From Methylomagnum ishizawai (lineage in GTDB: Bacteria; Pseudomonadota; Gammaproteobacteria; Methylococcales; Methylococcaceae): a stretch of 64,000 nucleotides of DNA. A program made the translations under genes and the position numbers. The notes beneath the pieces are model-generated. The model saw only the letters and a program-made list of their open reading frames with translations. It had not been told where the DNA came from and did not search any database. Position 1 is the first letter of the stretch. Every line of letters starts with the position of its first letter. Positions 1 through 8,973 of the stretch are shown here, piece by piece. Location of the stretch: positions 516,501 to 580,500 of the forward strand of contig NZ_AP019783.1 in NCBI RefSeq assembly GCF_019670005.1, given 5' to 3'.

Positions 1-1
1 G

Positions 2-1732
2 CAAGTCGGCGGCAGCGCCGAATGCAAGCCGGAGGGTTGGCTGCGCGGTGCTTCCGCCGTGGCTTGGAAGCAACAAATCACCGTGGTGTTCGACAACCCG
101 GCGGGCCGCGAGCGGGTCTGGCTGTTCAAGGACGATGCCGTTCTCGAACGGATCGCCAAATCCGCCGATCCAGGGGCGGCGCTGGTGGCGGCGCAGGGCG
201 GGAGCGATGCCCCCATCGTTTCCGCCGAACCCAAGAACTACATCGACTTCAACCAGAAGTTCTACCTGCTGCCGATCACCGATTTCCGGGAAATTCGCAA
301 TGTCACAGGAAAGCCAATGCGCTTGCTGCGAGTCCATGCGATTTCCCAAAAAAACGACGGTGGTGGTGGAAAGCCTGAGCAGCGTGGGGCGGCGGTGATG
401 TTTGTCATCGATTCCACGTTTTCGATGATGCGTTATATCGACGCCGCCAAAGAGGCCATGCGGCAGATTTTCCACCAGTTAAGCGAATCCCCGGTGGGCA
501 GGGAAATCCACTTCGGTTTGGTCACCTTCCGCTCCAGTACCCGCGCCGTGCCCGAACTGGAATATGTGAAGAAACTGGTGGTCGATCCCGGTTTACCCGA
601 ATCATCGGGCAATCCCGAGGCGTTTATGGCCGGGATCGAGGAAGTCAAGGAGGCGAGGAAATCCAGTGCGGAGTTCGACGAGGATGCCTACGCGGGCCTG
701 ATGGAAGCGCTGAAGAAGGATATCGCTTGGCAATCCTACCGCGCCAAATACGTGATCCTCATCACCGATGCCGGAGCCTTGAATCCGGGCGATCTCGACC
801 GCGACGGGCAACCTTTGTCGGAGACCGGCATGAAAGCGGGGGAAATTCGCCAGATCGCCGCGCAAGACCGTAACGTCACGTTGTACGCGATCCACCTCAA
901 GACCGTGGGCGGCAAAAAATACAACGACCACGCCAAGGCTGCCGCCCAATACCGCGAGCTGACCCAGAACCTCTACACCAAAGGGCCGCTTTATTATCCC
1001 GTGGAGAATGCCGACAATATCGGCGGTTTCAATGGGGTGGTCGATTGCCTCACCCAATCGATCATCGCCCACTACGCCAAGGTTGTCAGCCGGGACCAAG
1101 GCGAATCCGCGTATCACTGCCCGCCTCAAACCGACAACGAGGAGTTGAACCGGGTATTCCGCAGCATCGAGAGAGACACGGCGACTCTCGGCAATGCCCT
1201 CCGCCTCGAATATCTGGGCCAAACCTCGGGCGACCGTATCCCGGACGACTTCGCCGGCTGGATGAACGACCGCGACCTCCTGGACCCGGTGCGGCCCAAT
1301 GTCGAGGTCAAGGTCTTGCTGTCCCGCAACGAACTCAGCAACCTGGCTTTGACCGTCAAGGCCATCCTTGACGCCGCCCGCGCTGGGCAGAAATCCACCG
1401 GGGAATTCTTCAATGTATTGAAACAATACGTCTCCGCATTGACACGCGATCCCGACCGTGCCCAAAAACTCAGCCTCGCCGAGATGGGCCTGTTGGGCGA
1501 ATACCTGGAAGGCCTCCCCTACCAGAGCCATGTGATGAGCATGACTCCGGAGCGCTGGGCCGGTTTGGGGCCGACCGAGCAGGACGATTTCATCCGCGAG
1601 GTCGAGAACAAGCTGGAACGCTACAAAGATTACGAGAGCGATAACCGTCGCTGGATTGCCTTGGGCGGGCCGGACCCTGCGGTGGAGGACGGCGATAAGG
1701 TCTATCCCGTGCCCTTGGACGCCTTGCCCTGA
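2..1732 (+). CDS. PpkA-like von Willebrand factor A domain protein, 5' truncated
   Basis: The reading frame is open to the left edge, so the gene starts outside the window; the GTG at 59 is only the first in-frame start-like codon. Counting from that GTG, the order is a tail of an SH3-like segment (GWL followed by WKQ), a beta-rich linker, then a vWA domain from about residue 112 with a MIDAS site D118-x-T120-x-S122 and a later TDAG strand near residue 235, then about 200 helical residues. This layout matches the C-terminal half of PpkA, the Ser/Thr kinase of the type VI secretion threonine-phosphorylation pathway. The following TagT/TagS/TagR-like genes support that. Whether a kinase domain lies upstream cannot be seen. 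The next gene starts 3 nt after the stop, so an operon is likely. Confidence 0.8.
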   Translation, partial: QVGGSAECKPEGWLRGASAVAWKQQITVVFDNPAGRERVWLFKDDAVLERIAKSADPGAALVAAQGGSDAPIVSAEPKNYIDFNQKFYLLPITDFREIRNVTGKPMRLLRVHAISQKNDGGGGKPEQRGAAVMFVIDSTFSMMRYIDAAKEAMRQIFHQLSESPVGREIHFGLVTFRSSTRAVPELEYVKKLVVDPGLPESSGNPEAFMAGIEEVKEARKSSAEFDEDAYAGLMEALKKDIAWQSYRAKYVILITDAGALNPGDLDRDGQPLSETGMKAGEIRQIAAQDRNVTLYAIHLKTVGGKKYNDHAKAAAQYRELTQNLYTKGPLYYPVENADNIGGFNGVVDCLTQSIIAHYAKVVSRDQGESAYHCPPQTDNEELNRVFRSIERDTATLGNALRLEYLGQTSGDRIPDDFAGWMNDRDLLDPVRPNVEVKVLLSRNELSNLALTVKAILDAARAGQKSTGEFFNVLKQYVSALTRDPDRAQKLSLAEMGLLGEYLEGLPYQSHVMSMTPERWAGLGPTEQDDFIREVENKLERYKDYESDNRRWIALGGPDPAVEDGDKVYPVPLDALP

Positions 1733-1735
1733 ACC

Positions 1736-2473
1736 ATGGTCATGGTTGCCGCGCCCTGCCTTGAATTCGAGTTGCGGCGCACCAGGGGCGTCGGCGACGA
1801 GGGTTTCAGGGTCGAAACGGCCCGCGCCACGCTGGGCGCGGGCGAAATCCTGGCCCTGACCGGCCCCAGCGGCTGCGGCAAAAGCACGCTGTTGGAAATG
1901 CTCGGACTGGTGCTGGAACCCGGTCCCGGCAGCCATCTGGCATGGCGGGTGGACACGGAACAGCCGCCGCTCGACATCCCCGCGTTATGGCGGCACGGGC
2001 GCGAAGACGCGCTCTGTGGGCTACGCGCCCACCGGCTCGGCTTCATCCTGCAAAGCGGTGGTTTGGTGCCGTTCCTGGACGTGCGCGGCAATATCGGCCT
2101 GCCCCGGCGCTTGGTCGGCCTGTCGGAAGATGGCCCGGAGGTGGACCGCCTGGTCGATACCCTCGATATCCGCCATCTACTGGCGAAGAAACCGGGCCAG
2201 CTTTCGGTGGGCGAACGCCAGCGGGTCGCCATCGCCCGCGCCCTCGCCCATGCGCCGCCCTTGCTGCTGGCCGACGAACCCACGGCCGCGCTGGACCCGG
2301 CCCGCGCCGAAGCCGTCCTGGGTTTGTTGGTGGATTTGGTACGCGACGGGCGTGGCATGGCGGTCATCGTCACCCACGACCGCGATTTGATCCAGCGCTT
2401 GGGCCTGCGGGAAATGCGGGCCTGGGTCGATGCCGGAGGCCGGTTGGCGAGGTTCGACCACCATGCGGCCTGA
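1736..2473 (+). CDS. tagT: ABC transporter ATP-binding protein, TagT/LolD-like
   Basis: This 245-residue ABC ATPase has all the expected elements: Walker A GPSGCGKST at residues 43-51, the signature LSVGERQ near 156, Walker B LLLADEP near 177 and the H-loop VTHDRD near 212. It belongs to the LolD/MacB-type subgroup that works with an FtsX-like permease. In Pseudomonas aeruginosa TagT pairs with TagS and acts upstream of PpkA in controlling type VI secretion. Gene order here (PpkA-like, TagT, TagS, TagR) mirrors that set. An alternative ATG lies two codons in, at 1742. The 3' end overlaps the permease start by 11 nt, which suggests coupled translation. The general ABC call is certain; the Tag assignment rests on context. 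Confidence 0.9.
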   Translation: MVMVAAPCLEFELRRTRGVGDEGFRVETARATLGAGEILALTGPSGCGKSTLLEMLGLVLEPGPGSHLAWRVDTEQPPLDIPALWRHGREDALCGLRAHRLGFILQSGGLVPFLDVRGNIGLPRRLVGLSEDGPEVDRLVDTLDIRHLLAKKPGQLSVGERQRVAIARALAHAPPLLLADEPTAALDPARAEAVLGLLVDLVRDGRGMAVIVTHDRDLIQRLGLREMRAWVDAGGRLARFDHHAA

Positions 2474-3926
2474 GTTCGCCCCGGTCCATCCGAACCCCAC
2501 GCCGCGGTCGCGCCGGGGTTTGGCTTTGCGCTTGGGATTCCAGGATTTGCGCCATGACTGGCGGGTGTCGGCGGCCCTGGCCTTGTCCATCGTCAGCGTG
2601 CTGGCCCCGCTGCTGTTGTTGCTGGGACTCAAGGCCGGAGTGCTGTATACCTTGCGCGAAATCCTGCTCAAAGACCCGCGCAACCTCGAAGTCCTGATTT
2701 TCGAGAACACCCGTTTATCCCCGGCTTGGTTCGAGCAACTCCGCGCCGACACCGAACGGGTCCGCTTCGTCATTCCCGGCACCCGTACCCTGAGCGCCGT
2801 GGTCGATCTGGAAAACCGCAACGGCCTGCAACTCCGGCAGGTGGATATCGTACCCACGGCGGTGGGCGATCCCTTGTTGCCGTTGGGGCTGGCTCCGCCC
2901 GACCGGATCGACGCCATCCTGCTGACCCATCCCGCCGCCGCCCAACTGGCCGTGTCGCCCGGCGAGCGCGTCAAGGTTTGGATCACGCGCACTCTGGACG
3001 GTATCGACCAGCGCGAATCCCTGGAATTGACGGTCGCGGGCATCGTGCCGGAAGCATCGTTGGCCCGGCCCGCGTTGTTCACCCGCTTGGAATTCCTGGA
3101 AGCCGTCGAGGATTACAAGGAGGGCTATGCCGTGCCCGCCCTGCTATTCGGGCGGGAAGCGCGAGCGCCGCCGTCCGCCGTTTGCGGCAGTGCTTGGGGC
3201 GGACCGCTACCGTCCTGGCCGCTCTGGCCCGATGCGCCCGATGACCTATTCCCGACGGGTTCGGAGTCCACGCCGTCTCCTCCGGTCCAGCCCGCCGCCA
3301 CCGTGCCGGCCCGCGCCGCTTCTTCCTTGCTGGCGGGCAAACACCGTGCCGGCCCGCGCACCACCTACGCCAAGGCCCGGCTCTACGCCCGACGGCCCGA
3401 GGATGTGATCCCGCTGGCCGACCGCCTCAGGGCTTCCGGGCTGGAAACCCGCACCCGCATGGACGACCTCGCCCGCCTGCAAGCCACCGACCGGCTGCTG
3501 GGCCGGGTCTTGGCCTGGATCGGCGCGATAGCCTTGGTGGGGGGGGCCTGTGCCTTCGGCGGCGCGAGTTGGATCACCCTCGAACGCAAGCGTGGCAGCT
3601 TGGCCCTGCTGCGCTTGATGGGCCTCACGGGCGGCGAAATCCTGGCTTTCTGCCTGTATCAAGCCCTGCTCTTGGGCGGCGTGGCCTTTGTCATCGCCGG
3701 GGCGCTGTACGCGGCGGGGTCCACGGCGCTCAACCACTACGGTGCGGAATTGTTCGCCGAATTATTGGGTTATGGCGGCGTGGCCGGGGCGCTTTGCCGC
3801 CTTGGAACCGGGGACGCGCTGACCGCCGCCGCCGGTACCTTGGGTTTCACCTTGTTGGCTTCGTTACTGGGGGTTTTCCATGCACAATCGATCCAGCCGG
3901 CGGAATGCCTGCGCGAGAATGGCTGA
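2463..3926 (+). CDS. tagS: ABC transporter permease, TagS/FtsX-like
   Basis: This 487-residue inner-membrane protein has one N-terminal transmembrane helix (about residues 35-55), a large periplasmic domain, and three C-terminal helices in the last 140 residues. That is the topology of FtsX/LolC/MacB-type permeases, which couple ATP hydrolysis to mechanical work rather than classical import. I chose the ATG at 2463, which overlaps the ATPase gene by 11 nt. An in-frame ATG at 2430 would enlarge the overlap and add an unlikely leader. The stop overlaps the next start. The middle of the periplasmic part (around 3150-3340) is rich in Pro and Ala and may be a loop specific to this lineage. Confidence 0.85.
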   Translation: MRPEFAPVHPNPTPRSRRGLALRLGFQDLRHDWRVSAALALSIVSVLAPLLLLLGLKAGVLYTLREILLKDPRNLEVLIFENTRLSPAWFEQLRADTERVRFVIPGTRTLSAVVDLENRNGLQLRQVDIVPTAVGDPLLPLGLAPPDRIDAILLTHPAAAQLAVSPGERVKVWITRTLDGIDQRESLELTVAGIVPEASLARPALFTRLEFLEAVEDYKEGYAVPALLFGREARAPPSAVCGSAWGGPLPSWPLWPDAPDDLFPTGSESTPSPPVQPAATVPARAASSLLAGKHRAGPRTTYAKARLYARRPEDVIPLADRLRASGLETRTRMDDLARLQATDRLLGRVLAWIGAIALVGGACAFGGASWITLERKRGSLALLRLMGLTGGEILAFCLYQALLLGGVAFVIAGALYAAGSTALNHYGAELFAELLGYGGVAGALCRLGTGDALTAAAGTLGFTLLASLLGVFHAQSIQPAECLRENG

Positions 3927-5679
3927 TTGGGGACTGGGCTTGCTGTTGTGGCTGGCCGGAGGGCTGGCGTTCGGGGCCGACGGGTTGGACGCCCTGAACG
4001 ATCCCGCCAAGCCCCTGCCGGACGATGTGGCCTTGCCCATGCCCTGCGGCGGCAAGATGGTGTTCCGGCGGGTCGAGACCGTGGGTGGCGGTGCCTTGGG
4101 CGAGCAAAAGCTGCGGCTGGGCGAGGAAAACCCCGGCGCGGTGCTCGGCCCCAAGGAAGGCGCGGTGGATGCCTATTTGGCGGGAGCCTTCCCCATCGCG
4201 GGCAATCCGGCCCGGCGCTATTTCCTGCTGGGCAAATACGAGGTGACCCGGCGCCAATACGAGGCGGTCCGGCGCTCCCTCGCCCATAAGGACGGGCCGC
4301 TGGATTGCCAAGGCTTGCCCGAGGAAAACTTCCCCAAGACCGGTCTGAGCTGGTTCGACGCGGTGGCTTTCGCCGATGGTTATACCCAATGGCTGCTGGC
4401 CAACGCCCAGGACCAAGTGCCCAAGGATGGCAAATCGCTGGGTTTCGTCCGCTTGCCGACCGAGGTGGAATGGGAGTTCGCGGCGCGGGGGGGCAATGCC
4501 GTGAACGAGGCCGATTTTCGTGGTCCCAACTTCGTCAAGGACGGCGAGCTATACCGCTATGTCCAGCACCAAGGCACGGAATCCGCCAATGGCAAGGTCC
4601 AGTATATCGGACTGCTGAGTCCGAATCCGTTGGGGCTGTACGACATCCTGGGCAATGTCGATGAAATGGCCTTCGACCTGTTTCATCTGACCAAGCATTC
4701 CCATTGGCACGGGCGGGCCGGGGGCTTCGTGGTGCGCGGCGGCAATTTCGACACCAACGCCGGGGATATCCGTTCCTCCCTGCGCCGCGAAGAACCTTAT
4801 TACACCGACAAGCAACCGCGCCGGGCCGAGACCACCGGCTTCCGCGTCGCCGTGGCCGGGCCGGTCATCAGCGAACAGAACCTCCGTGCCATCGAGGCCG
4901 AGTGGGCGAGCCTCAAGGATGAAGCGGCCCCGTCGCGGGCGGCGCAACCGCAGCCGGCACCGCCGACAACCGCCGTCCCGGACCCGCGTCTCGCCCAGCG
5001 GCTCGGGGAAGCGGAAGCGGCGCTCCAGCACTGCCAAGCGGCCAAGGCCGCGGTGGTGCCTGCCGGCCCGGCCCCGGTTCAGTCCGGTGCGGTGGTGAGT
5101 GCTTGTCCCGATCCCCTGGGCAAGCTGTCCAATGAATCGCGCAGCGACCTGCTGGCCGATATCAGCGATTTGGCGATCCACACCAACCATCCGCTATTGC
5201 GTAGGCGCTTGGACCATGTCTGGGATGAAACCGCCCGCGTGATCGAATTCCAGAACGAAGACCGCAGGCGTGCCGCCAGGGAGGCGCTACGCACCGCCGC
5301 GATGATTTGTCAAAAACTCCGCGACGATGAGTACAATGTCATCGAACCTTGGGAAAATCGTAAGAAAGCCCATTGCCTAAGGGATACCAAGGGGCAGGAT
5401 TGCCTTAACGATGAAACAAAAATTCTCAAGCTCAAGGACCGGGTCGCCAATAATCTCGGCTTCTACGCCGATGCGGTGTTGGAACTGGCCCGGAGCTATC
5501 CCATGGAAATCCTGGGGGCCGAGAAAGACCTGCTCCTGACCCGGATCGAACAGCGCAAATACCAGGATTTCATGCCCTTCGTGAAACTGCTGTACGGACA
5601 CGCCCAGCGCTACGCCGCCGATGGCAAGCAAAACCGGGAAGCTTGGTATCGGGATTGCGCGGCGGTCCGTCTGGAATGA
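3919..5679 (+). CDS. tagR: SUMF1/FGE-fold protein, TagR-like, secreted
   Basis: The 586-residue product starts with a signal peptide (MADWGLGLLLWLAGGLAFGA). A formylglycine-generating-enzyme (SUMF1) fold follows from about residue 35 to 315, recognisable by LPTEVEWEFAARGG, GLYDILGNVDEMAFD, VVRGGNFD and TTGFRVAV. The last 270 residues are a Pro-rich linker and a mostly helical domain. The cysteine pair that makes a true FGE catalytic is absent: RSSLRREEP stands where FGE has its Cys-rich segment, so this should be a binding protein. TagR of P. aeruginosa is the known FGE-like periplasmic activator of PpkA. The ATG at 3919 overlaps the tagS stop by 8 nt. The upstream ATG at 3880 would put charged residues before the signal peptide. 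Confidence 0.85.
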   Translation: MADWGLGLLLWLAGGLAFGADGLDALNDPAKPLPDDVALPMPCGGKMVFRRVETVGGGALGEQKLRLGEENPGAVLGPKEGAVDAYLAGAFPIAGNPARRYFLLGKYEVTRRQYEAVRRSLAHKDGPLDCQGLPEENFPKTGLSWFDAVAFADGYTQWLLANAQDQVPKDGKSLGFVRLPTEVEWEFAARGGNAVNEADFRGPNFVKDGELYRYVQHQGTESANGKVQYIGLLSPNPLGLYDILGNVDEMAFDLFHLTKHSHWHGRAGGFVVRGGNFDTNAGDIRSSLRREEPYYTDKQPRRAETTGFRVAVAGPVISEQNLRAIEAEWASLKDEAAPSRAAQPQPAPPTTAVPDPRLAQRLGEAEAALQHCQAAKAAVVPAGPAPVQSGAVVSACPDPLGKLSNESRSDLLADISDLAIHTNHPLLRRRLDHVWDETARVIEFQNEDRRRAAREALRTAAMICQKLRDDEYNVIEPWENRKKAHCLRDTKGQDCLNDETKILKLKDRVANNLGFYADAVLELARSYPMEILGAEKDLLLTRIEQRKYQDFMPFVKLLYGHAQRYAADGKQNREAWYRDCAAVRLE

Positions 5680-5702
5680 ACTACCTAAAAAGGGGGAAAA
5701 CG

Positions 5703-6377
5703 ATGAAGCAACCCAGATCGACCATCAACGCCCTGGCCGTCGCCCTGGCGACCCTGGCCCTGTCCGCCTGCGCCACCGTGCCGCGTAGCCCATCCGAACA
5801 GCGCTTGGAGACGCAGAGCGAATGGTTCAGTAGTTCCCATCTCCAAGGGTGCCTCTTGGGCGCGGCGTTGGGGGGGGGCGGTTGTGCCCTTGCCGGGGGC
5901 AATACCGCAACCTGCGTGGCCTCGGCCTTGGCCGGGTGCGGCCTCGGCTTGACCGCTGCGGAGTACATGACCCAGAAGCGCCAGCAATACGCCAACCAAG
6001 AGCAATTCCTGCAATCGGTCATTACCGATGTGCGCCAAGACAACCAGCGTGTGTCCTCCTATGTCGCCACCCAACAGCAGGTCGTCAACGAGAACCTGGC
6101 GAAGCTCGCCCAGCTTGAACAGGACTACGCCCAGCACAAAATCAGCCTGGACGAAGCCAAGAAGCGCAAAGCCGTCCTGCGCAAAACCCAGGCGCTGCTG
6201 GAGAAGAAGTTGGACGATTTGCGGCATGTCGATAAGCAATGGCAGGACCGCTATGCCGTGGCGACCGACCCGCGTATCGGCCAGGAGGTGCAAACCCTGC
6301 AACAACAGGTGAACGCGGCGGATCAGGAAGTCCGGGGATTCACGCAGAAACTCGATGTATCCACCGTCAGTGGTTAA
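5703..6377 (+). CDS. Lipoprotein with glycine-zipper segment and coiled coil
   Basis: The 224-residue product has a clear lipoprotein signal (MKQPRSTINALAVALATLALSAC; lipobox LSAC). A Gly/Ala-rich segment of about 40 residues follows, resembling glycine-zipper or 17-kDa-antigen membrane segments. The rest, to the end, is a long charged heptad region predicted to be coiled coil. The start at 5703 is chosen because AGGGGG sits just upstream and the signal peptide begins there. It lies 23 nt after the TagR-like gene and may fill the role of TagQ, the outer-membrane lipoprotein of the Tag module. That role is inferred from position; I do not recognise sequence similarity to TagQ. Confidence 0.75.
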   Translation: MKQPRSTINALAVALATLALSACATVPRSPSEQRLETQSEWFSSSHLQGCLLGAALGGGGCALAGGNTATCVASALAGCGLGLTAAEYMTQKRQQYANQEQFLQSVITDVRQDNQRVSSYVATQQQVVNENLAKLAQLEQDYAQHKISLDEAKKRKAVLRKTQALLEKKLDDLRHVDKQWQDRYAVATDPRIGQEVQTLQQQVNAADQEVRGFTQKLDVSTVSG

Positions 6378-6381
6378 GCCT

Positions 6382-6858
6382 ATGCGTTACCAGTATTTTG
6401 CGGGTTTTGCCTTGGTGGCGGGCTTGTCCGGTTGCGCCACCACCCGGGATTGCGATCCGCGTTATGATCCAGGGTTTTTCGGCAGCGTCAACTGCCATGC
6501 CAGCGATGCCTATCAAGGCCGGATCGACGAAGGCAAGAAAATACTGGCGGACGAGCAAGAGCTTAAACAGCAATTGGCCCAGCAATCCGCCGAAGTGGAA
6601 AAAACCAAGCAGGACACCGAAGCGGCCTTGGCAAAGGCACAGGCCGATTTGGATGGCATGGAAAGGGAGTTGGGTGATATCGGGGGAGCCTTGAAACAAG
6701 CGGGCAAAGCCAATGCCCGCCTGACCCGGCGAATCGGTCAATATCAAACAGATATTAAAGCGATGAAAGCCAAGGTTAAAAAAGGCAATCCCCAAATCGC
6801 CGAACGGGATAGGTTGAAGCGCGAGCTAGCGGCATTGCAGGCGGCGATACCTCGATAA
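6382..6858 (+). CDS. Small coiled-coil lipoprotein
   Basis: The 158-residue product begins with a lipoprotein signal peptide (MRYQYFAGFALVAGLSGC, lipobox LSGC). A short Cys-containing stretch (CDPRYDP, NCHASDAY) follows, then about 110 residues of continuous charged heptads, consistent with a coiled coil. It starts 4 nt after the stop of the preceding lipoprotein gene, and the two share the plan of lipid anchor plus coiled coil, so they may form a complex. I chose the ATG at 6382 because the signal peptide starts there; the upstream ATG at 6355 overlaps the previous gene. No enzymatic motif is visible. Confidence 0.75.
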   Translation: MRYQYFAGFALVAGLSGCATTRDCDPRYDPGFFGSVNCHASDAYQGRIDEGKKILADEQELKQQLAQQSAEVEKTKQDTEAALAKAQADLDGMERELGDIGGALKQAGKANARLTRRIGQYQTDIKAMKAKVKKGNPQIAERDRLKRELAALQAAIPR

Positions 6859-6921
6859 ATCGGGGTATAGGCTAAACCCGGTCGAGCGGGTTTATAGCGA
6901 TAATTGTGAAAAGGTGGGTTT

Positions 6922-7401
6922 ATGACGCAGAAAACAGGGCGGTGCAAAAACTATGGCATCTGCGCCAACGCGGACAGCCGCAAGTTATTGCAGGCCGACG
7001 ATACCAATTTCATCTGCCCGGAATGCGGAAAAACATTGGTGCCGGTCGCCGATCCCGGCAAAGCCGGGGGCGGGCAGGGGTATTGGATCATCGGCGGTGT
7101 GGCGGCGGCGGTTTTGGCCATCGCCATGGGCGTAGGGTATTTGTTGCTTTCTCCCGATAGGCAAGAGCCGATTGCGCCGGCTCCGGTATCTACGCCAACG
7201 CCGGAAAAGCGGGTGGTGGAAGTGCGACCGCCCTTGCAGCAGTCCGAGAGCGATACCGAGCGGCGCTACCCTGGGCCAACACCGGAGCCGGAACGCGATT
7301 TGGATGGGAAAACCGATCCGGCAACGGGGCGGGATGATCCTGTTTGGGCACCCAAGCCCGCGTCCGATTGGATCAAGACTTTTCCGATTAACCGTCGTTA
7401 A
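6922..7401 (+). CDS. Zinc-ribbon, single-pass membrane protein
   Basis: This 159-residue protein has an N-terminal four-cysteine zinc ribbon (C8-x5-C14-x17-C32-x2-C35, with the signature ICPECG), a single transmembrane helix near residues 53-75, and then a Pro/Glu/Arg-rich tail of about 80 residues with no evident fold. The same N-terminal module is found at the start of the protein encoded from 10433, where it is followed by a Ppx/GppA-fold domain. Here that domain is missing, but a free-standing secreted version is encoded 39 nt downstream. The ribbon should be cytoplasmic and the tail periplasmic. Function unknown; a role linking cytoplasmic and periplasmic steps of the locus is my inference. 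Confidence 0.75.
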   Translation: MTQKTGRCKNYGICANADSRKLLQADDTNFICPECGKTLVPVADPGKAGGGQGYWIIGGVAAAVLAIAMGVGYLLLSPDRQEPIAPAPVSTPTPEKRVVEVRPPLQQSESDTERRYPGPTPEPERDLDGKTDPATGRDDPVWAPKPASDWIKTFPINRR

Positions 7402-7440
7402 AGGCTAGAGTTGTGATAAACCCAGCGTTGGAGATAAGCC

Positions 7441-8973
7441 ATGCCGCGTTCGATTGTTCTCGTTGTGAAATCCTTGCCGCGATTCCTGATGGCGGTTTTG
7501 CTGATATTTCAGTGCGCGGTACCGGGCCATGCTTACGCTGTGGTAATCCAACCCACCGCTGAAGATATTGCCGAGTTCAAGGCCGTACACGAGGCGATGA
7601 AGGACCGCGCTCCTGAAATCAAAGCATTGGTGAATGCTGGAAAAGTACAACGCCAGGGTTACAAACTGCTAGGGCTAAAGGCGCTTACGGTTAAGGAAAA
7701 GGAATTGATTAATGAGGAAAACCAGGGTCGGATGGTATACATAGAATTTATAGCTAAACATTCCGATCCACCTCAAAGTTTCGATGAGGTCGTGAATGTG
7801 TTGGCGCAAGAATGGGGTTCGGAGCGGAGACCCAATCCATCTTCCGGCAGACCCGAAAAAGTTGGAATTATCGAGGTAGGTGGCAAAGGTATTCGAGGGT
7901 TGGCGGTAGGCTTTCATGAGGCCGAAAACAACCCGGACTGCCAAAGCGATACGGACGATGATGGCGAGCAGGAGCAGGCGATGAAGTGTTTGCTCAAAGA
8001 TGCCATTTCTCCATTAAACCCCAGTGGAATTGAGAAAAACGCGATAAGGGACACCGCGATAGCAGTGGAACAAATGCTGGGGATGGTGATGGCAAAAGGC
8101 GTGGATGTAGAGGATATTTATATTGTTGGAAGTAGTAGTGTTAATGACGCTGAGCATAAGACCGAACTTAAAAGGGAAATTGAAAAAAGGGTAAATTTGC
8201 CTGGAAAAATGGACTTTGTGACTTTTGACCAAGAGGCTAGATATAACTTCGAAGGTATGATCGCGATGTTACCGGCTAAATGGCGGGACAAAAGAAAGGA
8301 GCAAGCCGTGATTTTGGATATTGGCAGCGGAAATATCGTGGGTTCTTATCAAGATGCTGATGGTAGACTTGTGCCATTTTCCTTAACAAGGTTATTAGGT
8401 ACCAAGAAATTTAGTGATCTAGTGGAGTCTGAGATTACGCGCAAAAAGCCTACTGATGATGGCCCCACGCCTATAGTGGTTAGCAATCAAGACTGGTCGA
8501 TCATGTCTGAAAAGATAAGGGACGAAGTGCTGAGGCCGGAAATCAGGGCCTTGATCGACCGGAAGCCTGGAATATTTTCGCATGACAGGATTTACTTGGC
8601 TGGTGGTATTAATTGGGCTTTATTTACATTGCAGCGACCTTATGATACCAGACGGTTTCCGAATATTTCGCTTGACAATATAAATGATCTAAGGAAGCGT
8701 GCGGTAGGCGTTAAGCAGGGTATGAGTGTGTGTCTTAATAATCAAGGAATTAATGATCCGAAGGTGGCTAAGCAGGTTCGGGAGGATATGCTGAAGGTAT
8801 GTGATGTATTTTCGACTAGAAATATTATATCTGGTATGGATATAGTAAAAGTATTTGCGGATGAATTGGGCTTTAAAAACCGAGCAGGAAAGGTTTTTTT
8901 CTTCAGAAACTCAATGTATGCGTGGCCTTTGGGATATCTGCATGAAAAATGTCGCCAAGATGGGAAATGTTAA
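7441..8973 (+). CDS. Secreted Ppx/GppA-fold (ASKHA) protein
   Basis: The 510-residue product has an N-terminal signal peptide ending near GHAYA (residues 28-32). The body carries the landmarks of the exopolyphosphatase/GppA family in order: an IEVGGKGIRGLAV strand-loop near residue 143 (compare IDIGSNSIRL), an IVGSSSV segment near 230, FVTFDQEARYNF near 260 (compare ISGEEEARL), the phosphate loop LDIGSGNIVGSY near 293, and YLAGGINW near 380. Normal Ppx/GppA enzymes are cytoplasmic, so export is unusual. It shares its C-terminal half (RKPGI, YLAGG, WPLGYL) with the gene at 10433. Codon use from about 7550 to 9000 is clearly AT-richer than its neighbours, suggesting later acquisition. Substrate unknown. 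Confidence 0.7.
   Translation: MPRSIVLVVKSLPRFLMAVLLIFQCAVPGHAYAVVIQPTAEDIAEFKAVHEAMKDRAPEIKALVNAGKVQRQGYKLLGLKALTVKEKELINEENQGRMVYIEFIAKHSDPPQSFDEVVNVLAQEWGSERRPNPSSGRPEKVGIIEVGGKGIRGLAVGFHEAENNPDCQSDTDDDGEQEQAMKCLLKDAISPLNPSGIEKNAIRDTAIAVEQMLGMVMAKGVDVEDIYIVGSSSVNDAEHKTELKREIEKRVNLPGKMDFVTFDQEARYNFEGMIAMLPAKWRDKRKEQAVILDIGSGNIVGSYQDADGRLVPFSLTRLLGTKKFSDLVESEITRKKPTDDGPTPIVVSNQDWSIMSEKIRDEVLRPEIRALIDRKPGIFSHDRIYLAGGINWALFTLQRPYDTRRFPNISLDNINDLRKRAVGVKQGMSVCLNNQGINDPKVAKQVREDMLKVCDVFSTRNIISGMDIVKVFADELGFKNRAGKVFFFRNSMYAWPLGYLHEKCRQDGKC

Noticed and set aside
602-1936. 444-residue minus-strand frame opposite the vWA gene and tagT
   Set aside because: It is an antisense shadow of two genes with clear domain motifs and itself has no recognisable domain.
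3919-5679. A catalytic formylglycine-generating or ergothioneine-type enzyme
   Set aside because: The SUMF1 fold is present but the catalytic Cys pair is absent and no sulfatase is nearby; context fits TagR.
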